Program-made: the position numbers and the translations under genes | Assembly (NCBI GenBank): GCA_000719105.1 | Contig: JODX01000021.1 | Coordinates: forward strand, 62,001-126,000 | DNA from: Streptomyces sclerotialus | GTDB taxonomy: Bacteria > Actinomycetota > Actinomycetes > Streptomycetales > Streptomycetaceae | Reading direction: 5' to 3' | DNA: 64,000 nt | Notes under the pieces: model-generated | The model's database searches: none | What the model was told of the DNA's origin: nothing | The model's input: only the letters and a program-made list of their open reading frames with translations | Shown: piece after piece, positions 1-9,500 of the stretch | How positions within the stretch are numbered: the stretch's first letter is position 1 | Layout of the letters: each line of letters begins with the position of its first letter

Positions 1-824
1 TGACCCTCATCATGCGGGTCGTCTCCGCGATCGTGGGCGTCGTGGCGGCCGCCGCGATGCTGCTGACCTTCCCGGCGATGCGCGCGGCCGGCGCCTCGCT
101 GCTGGCCTCGGCGGGCATCCTCGGCATCGTCGCCGGTGTGGCCGCGCAGTCCACGCTGAGCAACATGTTCGCCGGGCTGCAGATCGCCTTCGGCGACATG
201 GTGCGCATCGGCGACACCGTGGTGGTGGAGGGCGAGTGGGGCACGGTCGAGGAGATCACCCTCACCTTCCTGACGGTGCGGACCTGGGACGAGCGCCGGA
301 TCACGATGCCCGTGTCGTACTTCACCTCCAAGCCGTTCGAGAACTGGTCGCGCGGCACCCCCCAGATGACCGGCATCGTCTACTTCCACGTCGACCACTC
401 GGCCCCCGTGGAGGCGATGCGCGAGAAGCTCCGCGACATCCTGCGCGAGTGCCCGGCCTGGGACGGCCGCGCCTACGGCCTGCAGGTCACGGACACCACC
501 CCGAACACCATGCAGGTGCGGGCCCTGATGACCGCGAAGGACGCGGACGACATCTGGACGGTACGGGTGGAGGTCCGCGAACGGCTGATCCGCTGGCTGG
601 CCGACGAGCACCCGTACGCCCTGCCCCGTGTCAACACGGCCGACGCGGTGCTGCCTCCGGCCCGCTCGGGCGACCTGAGCGACGTCCTGACCGACGGCGT
701 GACCGTCGGTGCGGACGGCCGGGCCAACGGCCGTTCCACCGGCCGGTGGAACGGCGCGGCCGCCCGCTCCGCGTCCCGCGACGGCGCGTACGAGTCCCCG
801 CACGCGGGACCGGGCCGGGGCTGA
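1..824 (+). CDS. MscS-family mechanosensitive ion channel, C-terminal part (5' end outside window)
   Basis: The reading frame is already open at the left edge, so the start lies upstream of the window. The visible 270 or so residues contain the Gly/Ala-rich pore-lining helix (around GILGIVAGVAAQSTLSN), followed by the MscS beta domain (GDMVRIGDTVVVEGEWGTVEEI) and the cytoplasmic alpha/beta domain. The last 65 or so residues are Arg/Gly-rich and look disordered. MscS proteins open under membrane tension and release solutes during hypo-osmotic shock. The gene converges on the antiporter gene across a strong hairpin. The family is clear; the ligand or gating specificity is not. Confidence 0.9.
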   Translation, partial: TLIMRVVSAIVGVVAAAAMLLTFPAMRAAGASLLASAGILGIVAGVAAQSTLSNMFAGLQIAFGDMVRIGDTVVVEGEWGTVEEITLTFLTVRTWDERRITMPVSYFTSKPFENWSRGTPQMTGIVYFHVDHSAPVEAMREKLRDILRECPAWDGRAYGLQVTDTTPNTMQVRALMTAKDADDIWTVRVEVRERLIRWLADEHPYALPRVNTADAVLPPARSGDLSDVLTDGVTVGADGRANGRSTGRWNGAAARSASRDGAYESPHAGPGRG

Positions 825-846
825 AGGAGGAGAAGACGAGCACCGG

Positions 847-884
847 GGCGGCCCGGCGTCCCGCGCGCGGGACGCCGGGCCGCC
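847..884. terminator. Bidirectional terminator-like hairpin
   Basis: A perfect 17-bp inverted repeat (847-863 with 868-884) with a 4-nt loop lies between the convergent channel and antiporter genes. There is no T-tract, which is usual for Streptomyces terminators. Confidence 0.8.
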
Positions 885-930
885 CACCTCCGTCCGGGCT
901 CCGCCCCCAGGACCACGCCCCGGCGGAACG

Positions 931-2517
931 TCACCGCAGGCTCCGTACGTCCAGGTGCCGCAGCACCCGGTCCACGATCTCGGGGTCCGCGCCCGGCTCG
1001 CTGCGCGCCGCCAGCACGTCGTGCCGGGCCGCGCTGAGCATCTCGCTCTGGAGCCGCCGGATCCGTTTCACCCGCCGTATCCGCTGCTCGTGGCCCTCCC
1101 GCCGCTCGTCCTTGCCGATGTCCGGACGGATCCGTACGCCGATGTCGTGCGCCCGCCGGAGCAGTTCCTCGGACAGTTCGTCCGGCAGCCCCTCCTCCTC
1201 CGCGAGCTCCCGCAGCCGCCGCTTCGCCGCCCGGGCGGCCCGGACCGCGAGCTGTTTCTCGAACTCCTCCTCGGCCTCCGTGTCGGCCCGCACGCCCAGC
1301 CGCCCGACCAGCCACGGCAGGCTGAGCCCCTGGATCAGCAGCGTCGCCATGACCACCCCGAAGGCGATGAAGACCATCTCGTGCCGGTCCGGGAAGGGTG
1401 CCCCGTCCGCCGTCTGAAGCGGGATGGCGAGCGCCAGCGCCACGGAGGCCACCCCGCGCATCCCGGACCACCACATCACCACGCTCTCCCGCCAGGACAG
1501 GGGGATGTCCTCGCTCGGGTCCCGCCGTGTGTGCAGCCGTCTGGCGAGCCAGGTGGCGGGCAGCAGCCACAGCAGCCGTACGAGGACGACGACCCCGGCG
1601 ATCGCCGCGGCCCACCCGAGCATCTCGTGCCACCGCCCCGACGCCGTCGTGATCGCGTTGTGCAGCTCCAGACCGATCAGCCCGAAGGCGATCCCGGTCA
1701 CCAGGGTGTCCACCACGTCCCAGAAGGCGTGGCCGGTGAGCCGGGTCTCGACGTCGTCCGCGTCGACGGCGTACTCGGAGAGGTACAGCGCCGTGGTGAG
1801 CACCGCGAGCACCCCGGAGCCGTGCAGTTCCTCGGCCAGCACGTACGAGACGTACGGCACGAGCAGGGTGAGCCCGATCTGCAGGGTGGCGTCGCCGACG
1901 ACGTCCATCAGCTTGTTCGCGACCCAGCCCAGTGCCAGGCCGACGGCCACGGCGACGATGGCAGAGAGCACCAGCTGGAACGCGGCCTCGGGCAGGGAGA
2001 AGGACCCGCTGACGGCGGCGGCGATCGCGACGTGGTACAGCACGATGGCCGTCACGTCGTTGAACAGCCCCTCGCCCTCCAGGATCGACACCATGCGCCG
2101 GGGCAGCCCGAGCCGGCCCGCCACCGCCGTGGCGGCCACCGGGTCGGGCGGTGCGACGAGCGCGCCGAGCGCCACGGCGGCCGCGATGGGCAGACCCGGC
2201 ACGATCGTGTGGGCGACCGTGGCCACGGCCGCCGTGGTGACGAAGACGAGCGCCACGGCCAGCAGGAAGATCGGCCGTTTGTTGGCCGCGAACTGCCGCC
2301 ACGAGGTCCGCCGCACCGCCGCGTACAGCAGCGGCGGCAGCAGCACGGGCAGGATGAGCTCGGGCGAGATGTCGATGTTGGGCACGAAGTCCGGCACGGC
2401 GAGGACGATCCCGAGGAGCGTCATCAGCACCGGCGCGGGCAGTCCCCACCGTTCTCCCAGCGGGACGCTCACCACGGCCCCGAGCAGCAGGGCGAACAGC
2501 AGGGCCAACTGATCCAC
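931..2517 (-). CDS. CPA1-type Na+/H+ antiporter
   Basis: This 528-residue membrane protein starts at a GTG (2515-2517) directly before the first hydrophobic helix (DQLALLFALLLGAVVS). An in-frame extension reaches 2598 but reads as non-coding Arg/Pro-rich sequence. The protein has about 12 membrane segments, including the conserved CPA1 stretches LILPVLLPPLLYAAV, APPDPVAATAV and LEGEGLFNDVTA; the last carries the Asp needed for transport in this family. A charged cytoplasmic tail of about 120 residues follows. Members exchange Na+ or K+ for H+ in pH and salt homeostasis. Cation specificity cannot be read from the sequence. Confidence 0.9.
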   Translation of the reverse strand: MDQLALLFALLLGAVVSVPLGERWGLPAPVLMTLLGIVLAVPDFVPNIDISPELILPVLLPPLLYAAVRRTSWRQFAANKRPIFLLAVALVFVTTAAVATVAHTIVPGLPIAAAVALGALVAPPDPVAATAVAGRLGLPRRMVSILEGEGLFNDVTAIVLYHVAIAAAVSGSFSLPEAAFQLVLSAIVAVAVGLALGWVANKLMDVVGDATLQIGLTLLVPYVSYVLAEELHGSGVLAVLTTALYLSEYAVDADDVETRLTGHAFWDVVDTLVTGIAFGLIGLELHNAITTASGRWHEMLGWAAAIAGVVVLVRLLWLLPATWLARRLHTRRDPSEDIPLSWRESVVMWWSGMRGVASVALALAIPLQTADGAPFPDRHEMVFIAFGVVMATLLIQGLSLPWLVGRLGVRADTEAEEEFEKQLAVRAARAAKRRLRELAEEEGLPDELSEELLRRAHDIGVRIRPDIGKDERREGHEQRIRRVKRIRRLQSEMLSAARHDVLAARSEPGADPEIVDRVLRHLDVRSLR

Positions 2518-2706
2518 GGGCGCACTCCGGCGGTCTGGACGATCAAGGACACCCGGTGCCCAGGGTGCCACGCACCACCCGGCACGGCGCGCCCACACCT
2601 CTCCGCGCGCCGCCCGCTCCCGACCGCCGGGACGGCCCCTCGGACCGCAGTGCTCCGCATGCCCGGACCGGCGCGTCTCATGCCCCGGACGCCGCCCGGC
2701 CCGGGT

Positions 2707-2754
2707 TCACGAGGTCATGGAGTCACGGGGTCATGGCGTCACGGGGTCATGGCG
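2707..2754. repeat. 16-bp tandem repeat, three copies
   Basis: Three head-to-tail 16-bp units (2707-2722, 2723-2738, 2739-2754) of the form TCACGRGGTCATGGMG are followed by a partial fourth. They lie in the 251-nt gap upstream of the antiporter gene and just beyond the stop codon of the acetyltransferase gene. The other 200 bp of the gap shows no clear gene. Confidence 0.8.
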
Positions 2755-2768
2755 TCATGAGGCCGGAC

Positions 2769-3251
2769 TCAGAGAATGCGCCGCATCGCCCGGTGCGGTA
2801 TCCCGGCGTCCGGGAACTCCGGCCCGTACGCCACGTATCCCAGCCGCTCGTAGAAGCCCAGCGCATGCGTCTGCGCGTGCAGATCCACCGCCGCCAGCCC
2901 GCGCTCCCGCGCCGCGTCCTCGATGGCCCGCACCAGGGCCGCGCCGACGCCGAGTCCGCGCGCCTCCTTGGTCACGGCGAGCCGCCCGAGGGACCCCACC
3001 GCCGGGTCGCCACCGGTCTTCGCCGCGGCCGCCTCGCCGGACAGCAGCCGGCCGGTGCCGAGAGGCGTCCCGTCATCACGGACGGCCAGTACGTGGACGG
3101 TGTCCGCACCGGCGTCGTACGCGTCGTACTCGAGGTCCTCCGGCACGCCCTGCTCGGCGACGAAGACCTCCTTGCGCACCACGAAGCACGCCTCGCGGTC
3201 GGCGCTCTCGTCGGCTATGCGCACCAGGTACGACGGAATCGGGGAGCTCAT
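2769..3251 (-). CDS. GNAT-family N-acetyltransferase
   Basis: The 160-residue protein has the GNAT fold order. It has an N-terminal strand region ([28 protein letters not shown]) and a central acetyl-CoA-binding segment, in which [19 protein letters not shown] matches the R/Q-x-x-G-x-G/A motif. A C-terminal [14 protein letters not shown] element is typical of YjaB/ElaA-type acetyltransferases. The start codon overlaps the stop codon of rluD by 4 nt, so the two are probably translated together. The acceptor substrate is unknown. The family call is safe; the ElaA-like label is an inference from the N terminus. Confidence 0.9.
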   Translation of the reverse strand: MSSPIPSYLVRIADESADREACFVVRKEVFVAEQGVPEDLEYDAYDAGADTVHVLAVRDDGTPLGTGRLLSGEAAAAKTGGDPAVGSLGRLAVTKEARGLGVGAALVRAIEDAARERGLAAVDLHAQTHALGFYERLGYVAYGPEFPDAGIPHRAMRRIL

Positions 3252-4192
3252 CCGTACGTCTCCTCACGGACCAGGTCCAGCGCCTTCTGCAGGTCCTCGG
3301 GGTAGTCGCTCTCGAACTCGGCCCAGCGCCCGTCCCCGGGGTGCTCGAAACCGAGCCGCACCGCGTGCAGCCACTGGCGGGTGAGGCCGAGCCGCTTGGC
3401 GAGCGTGGGGTCGGCGCCGTAGGTGAGGTCGCCCACGCACGGGTGCCGGTGGGCCGACATGTGCACGCGGATCTGGTGGGTGCGCCCGGTCTCCAGCTTC
3501 ACGTCCAGCAGCGACGCCGCGCGGAACGCCTCGATGAGGTCGTAGTGCGTGACGGACGCCTTGCCGTCGGCCGTGACCGCCCACTTGTAGTCGTGGTTCG
3601 GGTGCCGTCCGATGGGCGCGTCGATCGTGCCGCTCGTCGGGTCGGGGTGGCCCTGCACCAGCGTGTGGTAGCGCTTGTCCACCGTGCGCTCCTTGAACTG
3701 GCGCTTGAGCGAGGTGTACGCGCGCTCCGACTTGGCCACGACCATCAGCCCCGACGTGCCCACGTCGAGCCGGTGCACGATGCCCTGGCGCTCGGCGGCG
3801 CCCGAGGTCGAGATCCGGTAGCCCGCGGCGGCGAGCCCCCCGATCACGGTCGTCCCCGTCCAGCCGGGGCTCGGGTGCGCGGCCACGCCGACCGGCTTCA
3901 TGATCACGACCACGTCGTCGTCGTCGTGCACGATCTCCATGCCCTCGACCGGCTCGGCGACGACCTGCACGGGCGCGGGCGCCTGCGGCATCTCGACCTC
4001 GAGCCAGGCCCCCCCGTGCACGCGCTCGGACTTGCCGGCCACCGTGCCGTCGACCAGCACCTTGCCTGCCGCGGCCAGCTCCGCCGCCTTGGTGCGGGAG
4101 AACCCGAACATGCGGGAGATGGCGGCGTCGACGCGCTCGCCCTCCAGACCGTCGGGCACGGGCAGGGTACGGATCTCGGGAGTTACGCTCAC
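3248..4192 (-). CDS. rluD: RluD-type 23S rRNA pseudouridine synthase
   Basis: The 314-residue protein starts at a GTG. An N-terminal S4 RNA-binding domain (about residues 15-80, [31 protein letters not shown]) precedes the RluA/RluD catalytic domain. The motif [15 protein letters not shown] carries the catalytic Asp. [12 protein letters not shown] and the GDLTYGA stretch complete the fold. RluD isomerises uridines in helix 69 of 23S rRNA in the best-studied members; the exact target here is inferred. The gene lies 67 nt downstream of lspA on the same strand, an arrangement common in bacteria, and overlaps the acetyltransferase gene. Confidence 0.95.
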   Translation of the reverse strand: MSVTPEIRTLPVPDGLEGERVDAAISRMFGFSRTKAAELAAAGKVLVDGTVAGKSERVHGGAWLEVEMPQAPAPVQVVAEPVEGMEIVHDDDDVVVIMKPVGVAAHPSPGWTGTTVIGGLAAAGYRISTSGAAERQGIVHRLDVGTSGLMVVAKSERAYTSLKRQFKERTVDKRYHTLVQGHPDPTSGTIDAPIGRHPNHDYKWAVTADGKASVTHYDLIEAFRAASLLDVKLETGRTHQIRVHMSAHRHPCVGDLTYGADPTLAKRLGLTRQWLHAVRLGFEHPGDGRWAEFESDYPEDLQKALDLVREETYG

Positions 4193-4259
4193 CCGTCGAG
4201 TATGCAGGACGGGTACGACAACGCCGTACGCGCGCCTCCGAGCAGGGCGTACGTCCTGC

Positions 4260-4958
4260 TCAGTCCTTGTGGACGGTCCCGTCCGGGTCGAGCCCGCGGA
4301 AGGACAGCAGCACGATCAGGACGCCTCCGCACACGATCGCGGAGTCGGCGAGGTTGAACACGGCGAAGCCCTTGGGGGCGATGAAGTCCACCACGGCGCC
4401 CTCGAAGACCCCCGGTGCCCGGAAGATGCGGTCCGTCAGGTTGCCGAGCGCGCCGCCGAGCAGCAGCCCGAGCGCGATGGCCCAGGGCACGCTGTAGAGC
4501 TTGCGCGCAAGACGGATGATCACCACGATCACGGACGCCGCGATCACCGTGAAGATGATCGTGAAGGCCTCGCCGAAGCCGAAGGCCGCGCCCGCGTTGC
4601 GGATCGCCTCGAACCTCAGCCAGTCCCCGATGATCTCGATCGGCTCGTGGTGCTCCAGCTTCGCCACCACGATCATCTTGCTGATCAGGTCGAGGGCGTA
4701 CGCCAGCACGGCGACCGTGAACAGCACGGCGATCCGCCGCTTGCCCCTGGGCCGCGCGGCCTCGCCCTCCGTACCGTCGGCCGGGTCCGGCCCGGCCGCG
4801 GAGGCGGAGTCCGACCGCTCGGCCCGGGCGTGCGCGGCCCGGGTGCCGTCGGAGCCGGACCGCTCGTCCGCGGCCGCCCGCCCCTCGGACCGCTCCGGCT
4901 CGGTTCCCGCCGCTTCGGGGCCGTCCGGCGTACCGATGATGCGCTCCGCCTCTGCCAC
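4260..4958 (-). CDS. lspA: Prolipoprotein signal peptidase II with long acidic N-terminal extension
   Basis: This integral membrane aspartyl protease cleaves lipoprotein signal peptides after lipid attachment. The 232-residue product has about 72 hydrophilic, Glu/Ser/Ala-rich residues ahead of the first membrane helix ([21 protein letters not shown]), whereas typical LspA proteins are about 160 residues. The catalytic Asp dyad is visible in GNLTDRIF and FNLADSAIV, and the NAGAAFGFG motif is present. The extension has no signal peptide and is probably cytoplasmic. The gene sits between the DksA-like gene and rluD on the same strand. Confidence 0.95.
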   Translation of the reverse strand: MAEAERIIGTPDGPEAAGTEPERSEGRAAADERSGSDGTRAAHARAERSDSASAAGPDPADGTEGEAARPRGKRRIAVLFTVAVLAYALDLISKMIVVAKLEHHEPIEIIGDWLRFEAIRNAGAAFGFGEAFTIIFTVIAASVIVVIIRLARKLYSVPWAIALGLLLGGALGNLTDRIFRAPGVFEGAVVDFIAPKGFAVFNLADSAIVCGGVLIVLLSFRGLDPDGTVHKD

Positions 4959-5037
4959 GTGAGTCCCTCAACCTAGGTGCCCTGACTGAGGACGAGAGTA
5001 CGTCACGGCCCGCGCGGAGCACGTGCTCAGGCGGCAC

Positions 5038-5949
5038 TCAGTAACGGCGTTCCTGTTTCTGCTTGCACTCGACGCACAGGGTGGCCCTCGGGAATGCCTG
5101 CATACGTGCCTTGCCGATGGCTTTGCCGCAGTTCTCGCAGAGCCCGTAGGTGCCCGCGTCGAGCCGCTCCAGGGCCCGCTCGGTCTGTTCGAGCATCTCG
5201 CGCGAGTTCTGCGCCAGCGCCATCTCGTGCTCGCGGGTGATGTTCTTGGCGCCGGTGTCGGCCTGGTCGTCGCCGGCTCCGTCGCCGGAGTCCCGCATCA
5301 GGCCCGCCAGCGCCTGCTCGGACGCGTCGAGCTCGGAACGCAGCCGCATCGCCTCCGACTGCAGTTCCGCACGCGCCTCGGCGACCTCGTCCGGAGTCCA
5401 GGGGTCCTCACCCGGGCGCACCGCGAGCTCCCCGGGTGCCGCCGCACCGGCCCGCGCCTTGGGAACTGCCGTGGGATTCGCCGGCGCTGTGGCCGTGCCA
5501 GGAGTCTTCTTCGCAACCACTGTCGTGGCTCCCGTCGTCTTCGCGGCCTGGGCCGCACCCGCCTTCTTGGCCGTGCTCTTCTTGGCCGTGCCCTTCCTGG
5601 ACGCGCTCGCCGGGGAGTCGGTGCTCTCGCCGCCTCCCCGGGCGGCGGCGCTCTTCATGACGGCGGGCTTCTCCGCGGCGGCCTGCCCCACCGCCGCCTT
5701 CTCACCGGCCGCCCCCTCGGCCACCGGTCCCTGCGGGCCCTCCTCCTCGGTCACCTTCTTCGAGGGAGCCGCCGGCGAAGCGGTTCCTCCCGGGCCGCTT
5801 CCTTTCGCAGCGGCCCTTCCCGAAGCGGTTCCCTTCGCGGCGGTCCCTTCCGGAGCGGTACTTCCCGAAGCGGTCCTCCCCGAAGCGGCCCTCTCGGTGG
5901 CCGTCCCGCCCGACGCCGACTGCTGATCGGCGGTCTTCTTCGCCACCAT
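5038..5949 (-). CDS. DksA/TraR-type zinc-finger protein with repetitive Ala/Lys-rich N-terminal tail
   Basis: The C-terminal half is a DksA/TraR domain with a coiled-coil region and a C4 zinc finger (YGLCENCGKAIGKAR...TLCVECK) ending at residue 303. The N-terminal half is low complexity. An early part consists of degenerate five-residue units (GTASG, RTASG, STAPE, GTAAK). A later part is Lys/Ala-rich (KGTAKKSTAKKAGAAQAAKTT), similar in composition to histone-H1-like tails. DksA proteins modulate RNA polymerase through its secondary channel. Whether this form does so, or binds DNA through the tail, is not known. The ATG at 5947-5949 is the only start that gives a sensible N terminus. The frame stays open far upstream, but that is antisense to ileS. 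Confidence 0.85.
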   Translation of the reverse strand: MVAKKTADQQSASGGTATERAASGRTASGSTAPEGTAAKGTASGRAAAKGSGPGGTASPAAPSKKVTEEEGPQGPVAEGAAGEKAAVGQAAAEKPAVMKSAAARGGGESTDSPASASRKGTAKKSTAKKAGAAQAAKTTGATTVVAKKTPGTATAPANPTAVPKARAGAAAPGELAVRPGEDPWTPDEVAEARAELQSEAMRLRSELDASEQALAGLMRDSGDGAGDDQADTGAKNITREHEMALAQNSREMLEQTERALERLDAGTYGLCENCGKAIGKARMQAFPRATLCVECKQKQERRY

Positions 5950-6297
5950 GGCCGCGGCCCCTTCACATACTGTGATCTTGCTCGCGATTCGTGCTGGGAC
6001 GATAAATCGACTTGAGTGCCACGGCAACGGGGCGCACCGCTCATTTTGCCCGCCCACGCATACGCCCCGGCGAGCCTGCAAGCGTTGTGCCCAGCCCTCC
6101 GCCGGGTAATCGGCCGCACCCGGCGTCCCAGGATCCGGAACGCGGATCCGCTCCATTCGGGTCACACCACCGTCCGTATCCCGAACACGGTGGCGCACCG
6201 CACCGGCCGCCCCGCCCGGCTTCCGTGCGGTCCCGCCCCGCCCCGGGCGGCGTAAAACCGGTCGGCCGCCGTCCTCGGGGCGCCGTACACTGGGCGG

Positions 6298-6594
6298 AGC
6301 GAGAAGCGTGGATGGGGACGAGTAGCGGCGTACGCAGCCATGAGCGACCCGGGGACGGTGGAAGCCCGGGGGCGAGCGCGACGTGAAGATCACCCCGGAG
6401 CCGCCGGAGGAAAGCCCGACACGGGTGAGTAGAACCGGCATCGCGACCTCAATGAGGGGGCTCGTCGGTGCGTACGACGCACTGGGGAGCCAAGGAGGGT
6501 GGTACCGCGGGAGCGCGCCGCAGGCGGCGCAGGCAGCAAGCAGGCTCTCGTCCCTCCGACGGAAGGCAGAAAGTCCGTTGGAGGAAGCTCGCCG
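6298..6594 (+). promoter_or_regulatory. ileS T-box leader (translational type)
   Basis: The conserved T-box core AGGGTGGTACCGCGG lies at 6496-6510. The Shine-Dalgarno (GGAGG, 6580-6584) is buried in an 11-bp hairpin pairing 6553-6563 with 6574-6584. The T-box strand can instead pair with 6543-6555, which would free the Shine-Dalgarno when uncharged tRNA-Ile binds. An ATC triplet at 6389-6391 follows a GAAG and is the best candidate specifier codon; an AGTA at 6321 would face it in Stem I. A -10-like TACACT sits at 6286-6291. Actinobacterial ileS T-boxes are known to act on translation. The leader start is approximate. Confidence 0.9.
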
Positions 6595-9500
6595 ATGACA
6601 GCGCCGACGTACCGCCAGGTACCCGCCCAGGTCGACCTGCCCGCCCTCGAGCACGCCGTGCTCGACTTCTGGCGCGAGCAGAAGATCTTCGCCAAGAGCC
6701 TGGAGCAGTCCGAGGGACGCCCCGAGTGGGTGTTCTACGAGGGCCCGCCCACGGCCAACGGCATGCCCGGTGCCCATCACATCGAGGCCCGCGTCTTCAA
6801 GGACGTCTTCCCCCGCTTCCGCACCATGCGCGGCTACCACGTGGCCCGCAAGGCCGGCTGGGACTGCCACGGCCTCCCGGTGGAGCTGGCCGTCGAGAAG
6901 GAGCTCGGCTTCTCCGGCAAGCAGGACATCGAGCGCTACGGCATCGCCGAGTTCAACGCGAAGTGCCGCGAGTCCGTGACCCGCCACACCGACGCGTTCT
7001 CCGAGCTCACGACCCGGATGGGCTACTGGGTCGACCTGGACGACGCGTACCGCACGATGGACCCCGAGTACGTGGAGTCCGTCTGGTGGTCGCTGAAGGA
7101 GATCTTCGGCAAGGGCCTGCTGGTCCAGGACCACCGCGTCGCCCCCTGGTGCCCGCGCTGCGGCACCGGCCTGTCCGACCACGAGCTGGCCCAGGGCTAC
7201 GAGACGGTCGTCGACCCCTCGGTGTACGTCCGTTTCCCGCTCACCTCCGGTCCGCTCGCCGGTGAGGCCGCGCTCCTGGTGTGGACGACGACCCCGTGGA
7301 CCCTGGTGTCCAACACCGCGGTCGCCGCCCACCCCGACGTCACCTACGTCGTCGCCACCGACGGCGAGGAGAAGCTCGTCGTCGCCGAGCCGCTCGTCGA
7401 GAAGGCCCTCGGCGAGGGCTGGGAGACCACCGGCCGGTCGTTCACCGGTGCCGAGATGGAGCGCTGGACGTATCAACGTCCGTTCGAGCTCGTGGAGTTC
7501 CCGGAGCCCGCCCACTACGTGGTGAACGCCGACTACGTCACCACCGAGGACGGTACGGGTCTGGTCCACCAGTCCCCCGCCTTCGGTGAGGACGACCTCA
7601 AGGTCTGCCGCTCCTACGGCCTGCCCGTCGTGAACCCCGTCCGCGCGGACGGCACCTTCGAGGAGGACGTCCCGCTGGTCGGCGGCGTCTTCTTCAAGAA
7701 GGCGGACGAGAAGCTCACCGAGGACCTCAAGAGCCGCGGCCTGCTCTTCAGGCACCTCCCGTACGAGCACAGCTACCCGCACTGCTGGCGCTGCCACACG
7801 GCGCTCCTCTACTACGCGCAGCCGTCCTGGTACATCCGCACCACGGCCATCAAGGACCGCCTCCTCCAGGAGAACGAGAAGACCAACTGGTTCCCGGACT
7901 CGGTCAAGCACGGCCGCTACGGTGACTGGCTGAACAACAACATCGACTGGGCCCTGTCCCGCAACCGCTACTGGGGCACCCCGCTGCCCATCTGGCGCTG
8001 CGAGGACGACCACCTCACCGTGATCGGCTCCCGCGCGGAGCTCACCGAGCTGACCGGCACCGACCAGTCGGGCCTCGACCCGCACCGCCCGTACATCGAC
8101 GAGGTCACCTTCGCGTGCCCCGAGGACGGCTGCGGGAAGACGGCCACGCGCGTGCCGGAGGTCATCGACGCCTGGTACGACTCGGGCTCGATGCCGTTCG
8201 CGCAGTGGGGCTACCCGTACAAGAACAAGGAACTCTTCGAGTCGCGCTACCCGGCGCAGTTCATCTCGGAGGCCATCGACCAGACCCGCGGCTGGTTCTA
8301 CACGCTGATGGCGATCGGCACCCTCGTCTTCGACAAGTCGTCGTACGAGAACGTCGTGTGCCTCGGCCACATCCTCGCCGAGGACGGCCGCAAGATGTCC
8401 AAGCACCTGGGCAACATCCTGCAGCCGATCCCGCTCATGGACCAGCACGGCGCGGACGCGGTGCGCTGGTTCATGGCGGCCGGCGGCTCCCCCTGGGCGG
8501 CCCGCCGCGTCGGCCACGGCACGATCCAGGAGGTCGTCCGCAAGACGCTCCTGACGTACTGGAACACGGTCGCCTTCCAGGCCCTGTACGCGCGCACGTC
8601 CGGCTGGGCACCGTCCGAGGCGGACCCGGCCCCGGCCGACCGCCCGCTCCTGGACCGCTGGCTGCTGTCCGAGCTGCACGCCCTGACCGACCAGGTCACG
8701 CAGGCCCTGGAGGGCTACGACACCCAGCGCGCCGGCAAGCTCCTGTCGGCGTTCGTCGACGACCTGTCCAACTGGTACGTCCGCCGCTCGCGCCGCCGCT
8801 TCTGGCAGGGCGACAAGGCCGCGCTGCGCACCCTGCACGAGGTCGTCGAGACGGTCACCAGGCTGATGGCCCCGCTGACCCCGTTCATCACCGAGCGGGT
8901 CTGGCAGGACCTGATCGTGCCGGTCACCCCGGACGCGCCCGAGTCCGTGCACCTGTCCTCCTGGCCCGAGGCGGACCTCACCGCCATCGACCCGGAGCTG
9001 TCGAAGCAGATGGTGCTGGTGCGCCGGCTGGTGGAGCTGGGCCGTGCCACGCGCGCGGAGTCGGGTGTCAAGACGCGTCAGCCGCTCTCGCGCGCACTGG
9101 TCGCGGCGGCCGGCTTCGAGGCGCTCGACCCCGAGCTGCACACGCAGATCACGGAGGAGCTGAACGTCAGCTCGCTGGCGTCCCTGAGCGAGGTCGGCGG
9201 TTCGCTCGTCGACACCACGGCCAAGGCGAACTTCCGTGCGCTGGGCAAGCGGTTCGGCAAGCGCGTCCAGGACGTGGCCAGGGCCGTCGCGAACGCGGAC
9301 GCCGCGGCGCTGTCCCTCGCCCTGCGGGAGGGCACGGCCTCGGTCGAGGTCGACGGCGAGACCGTCACCCTCGCCCCCGACGAGGTGATCATCACGGAGA
9401 CCCCGCGCGAGGGCTGGTCCGTGGCGTCCGACTCGGGTGCGACGGTCGCCCTGGACCTGGAGATCACGGAGGAGCTGCGCCGCGCGGGCCTCGCCCGGGA

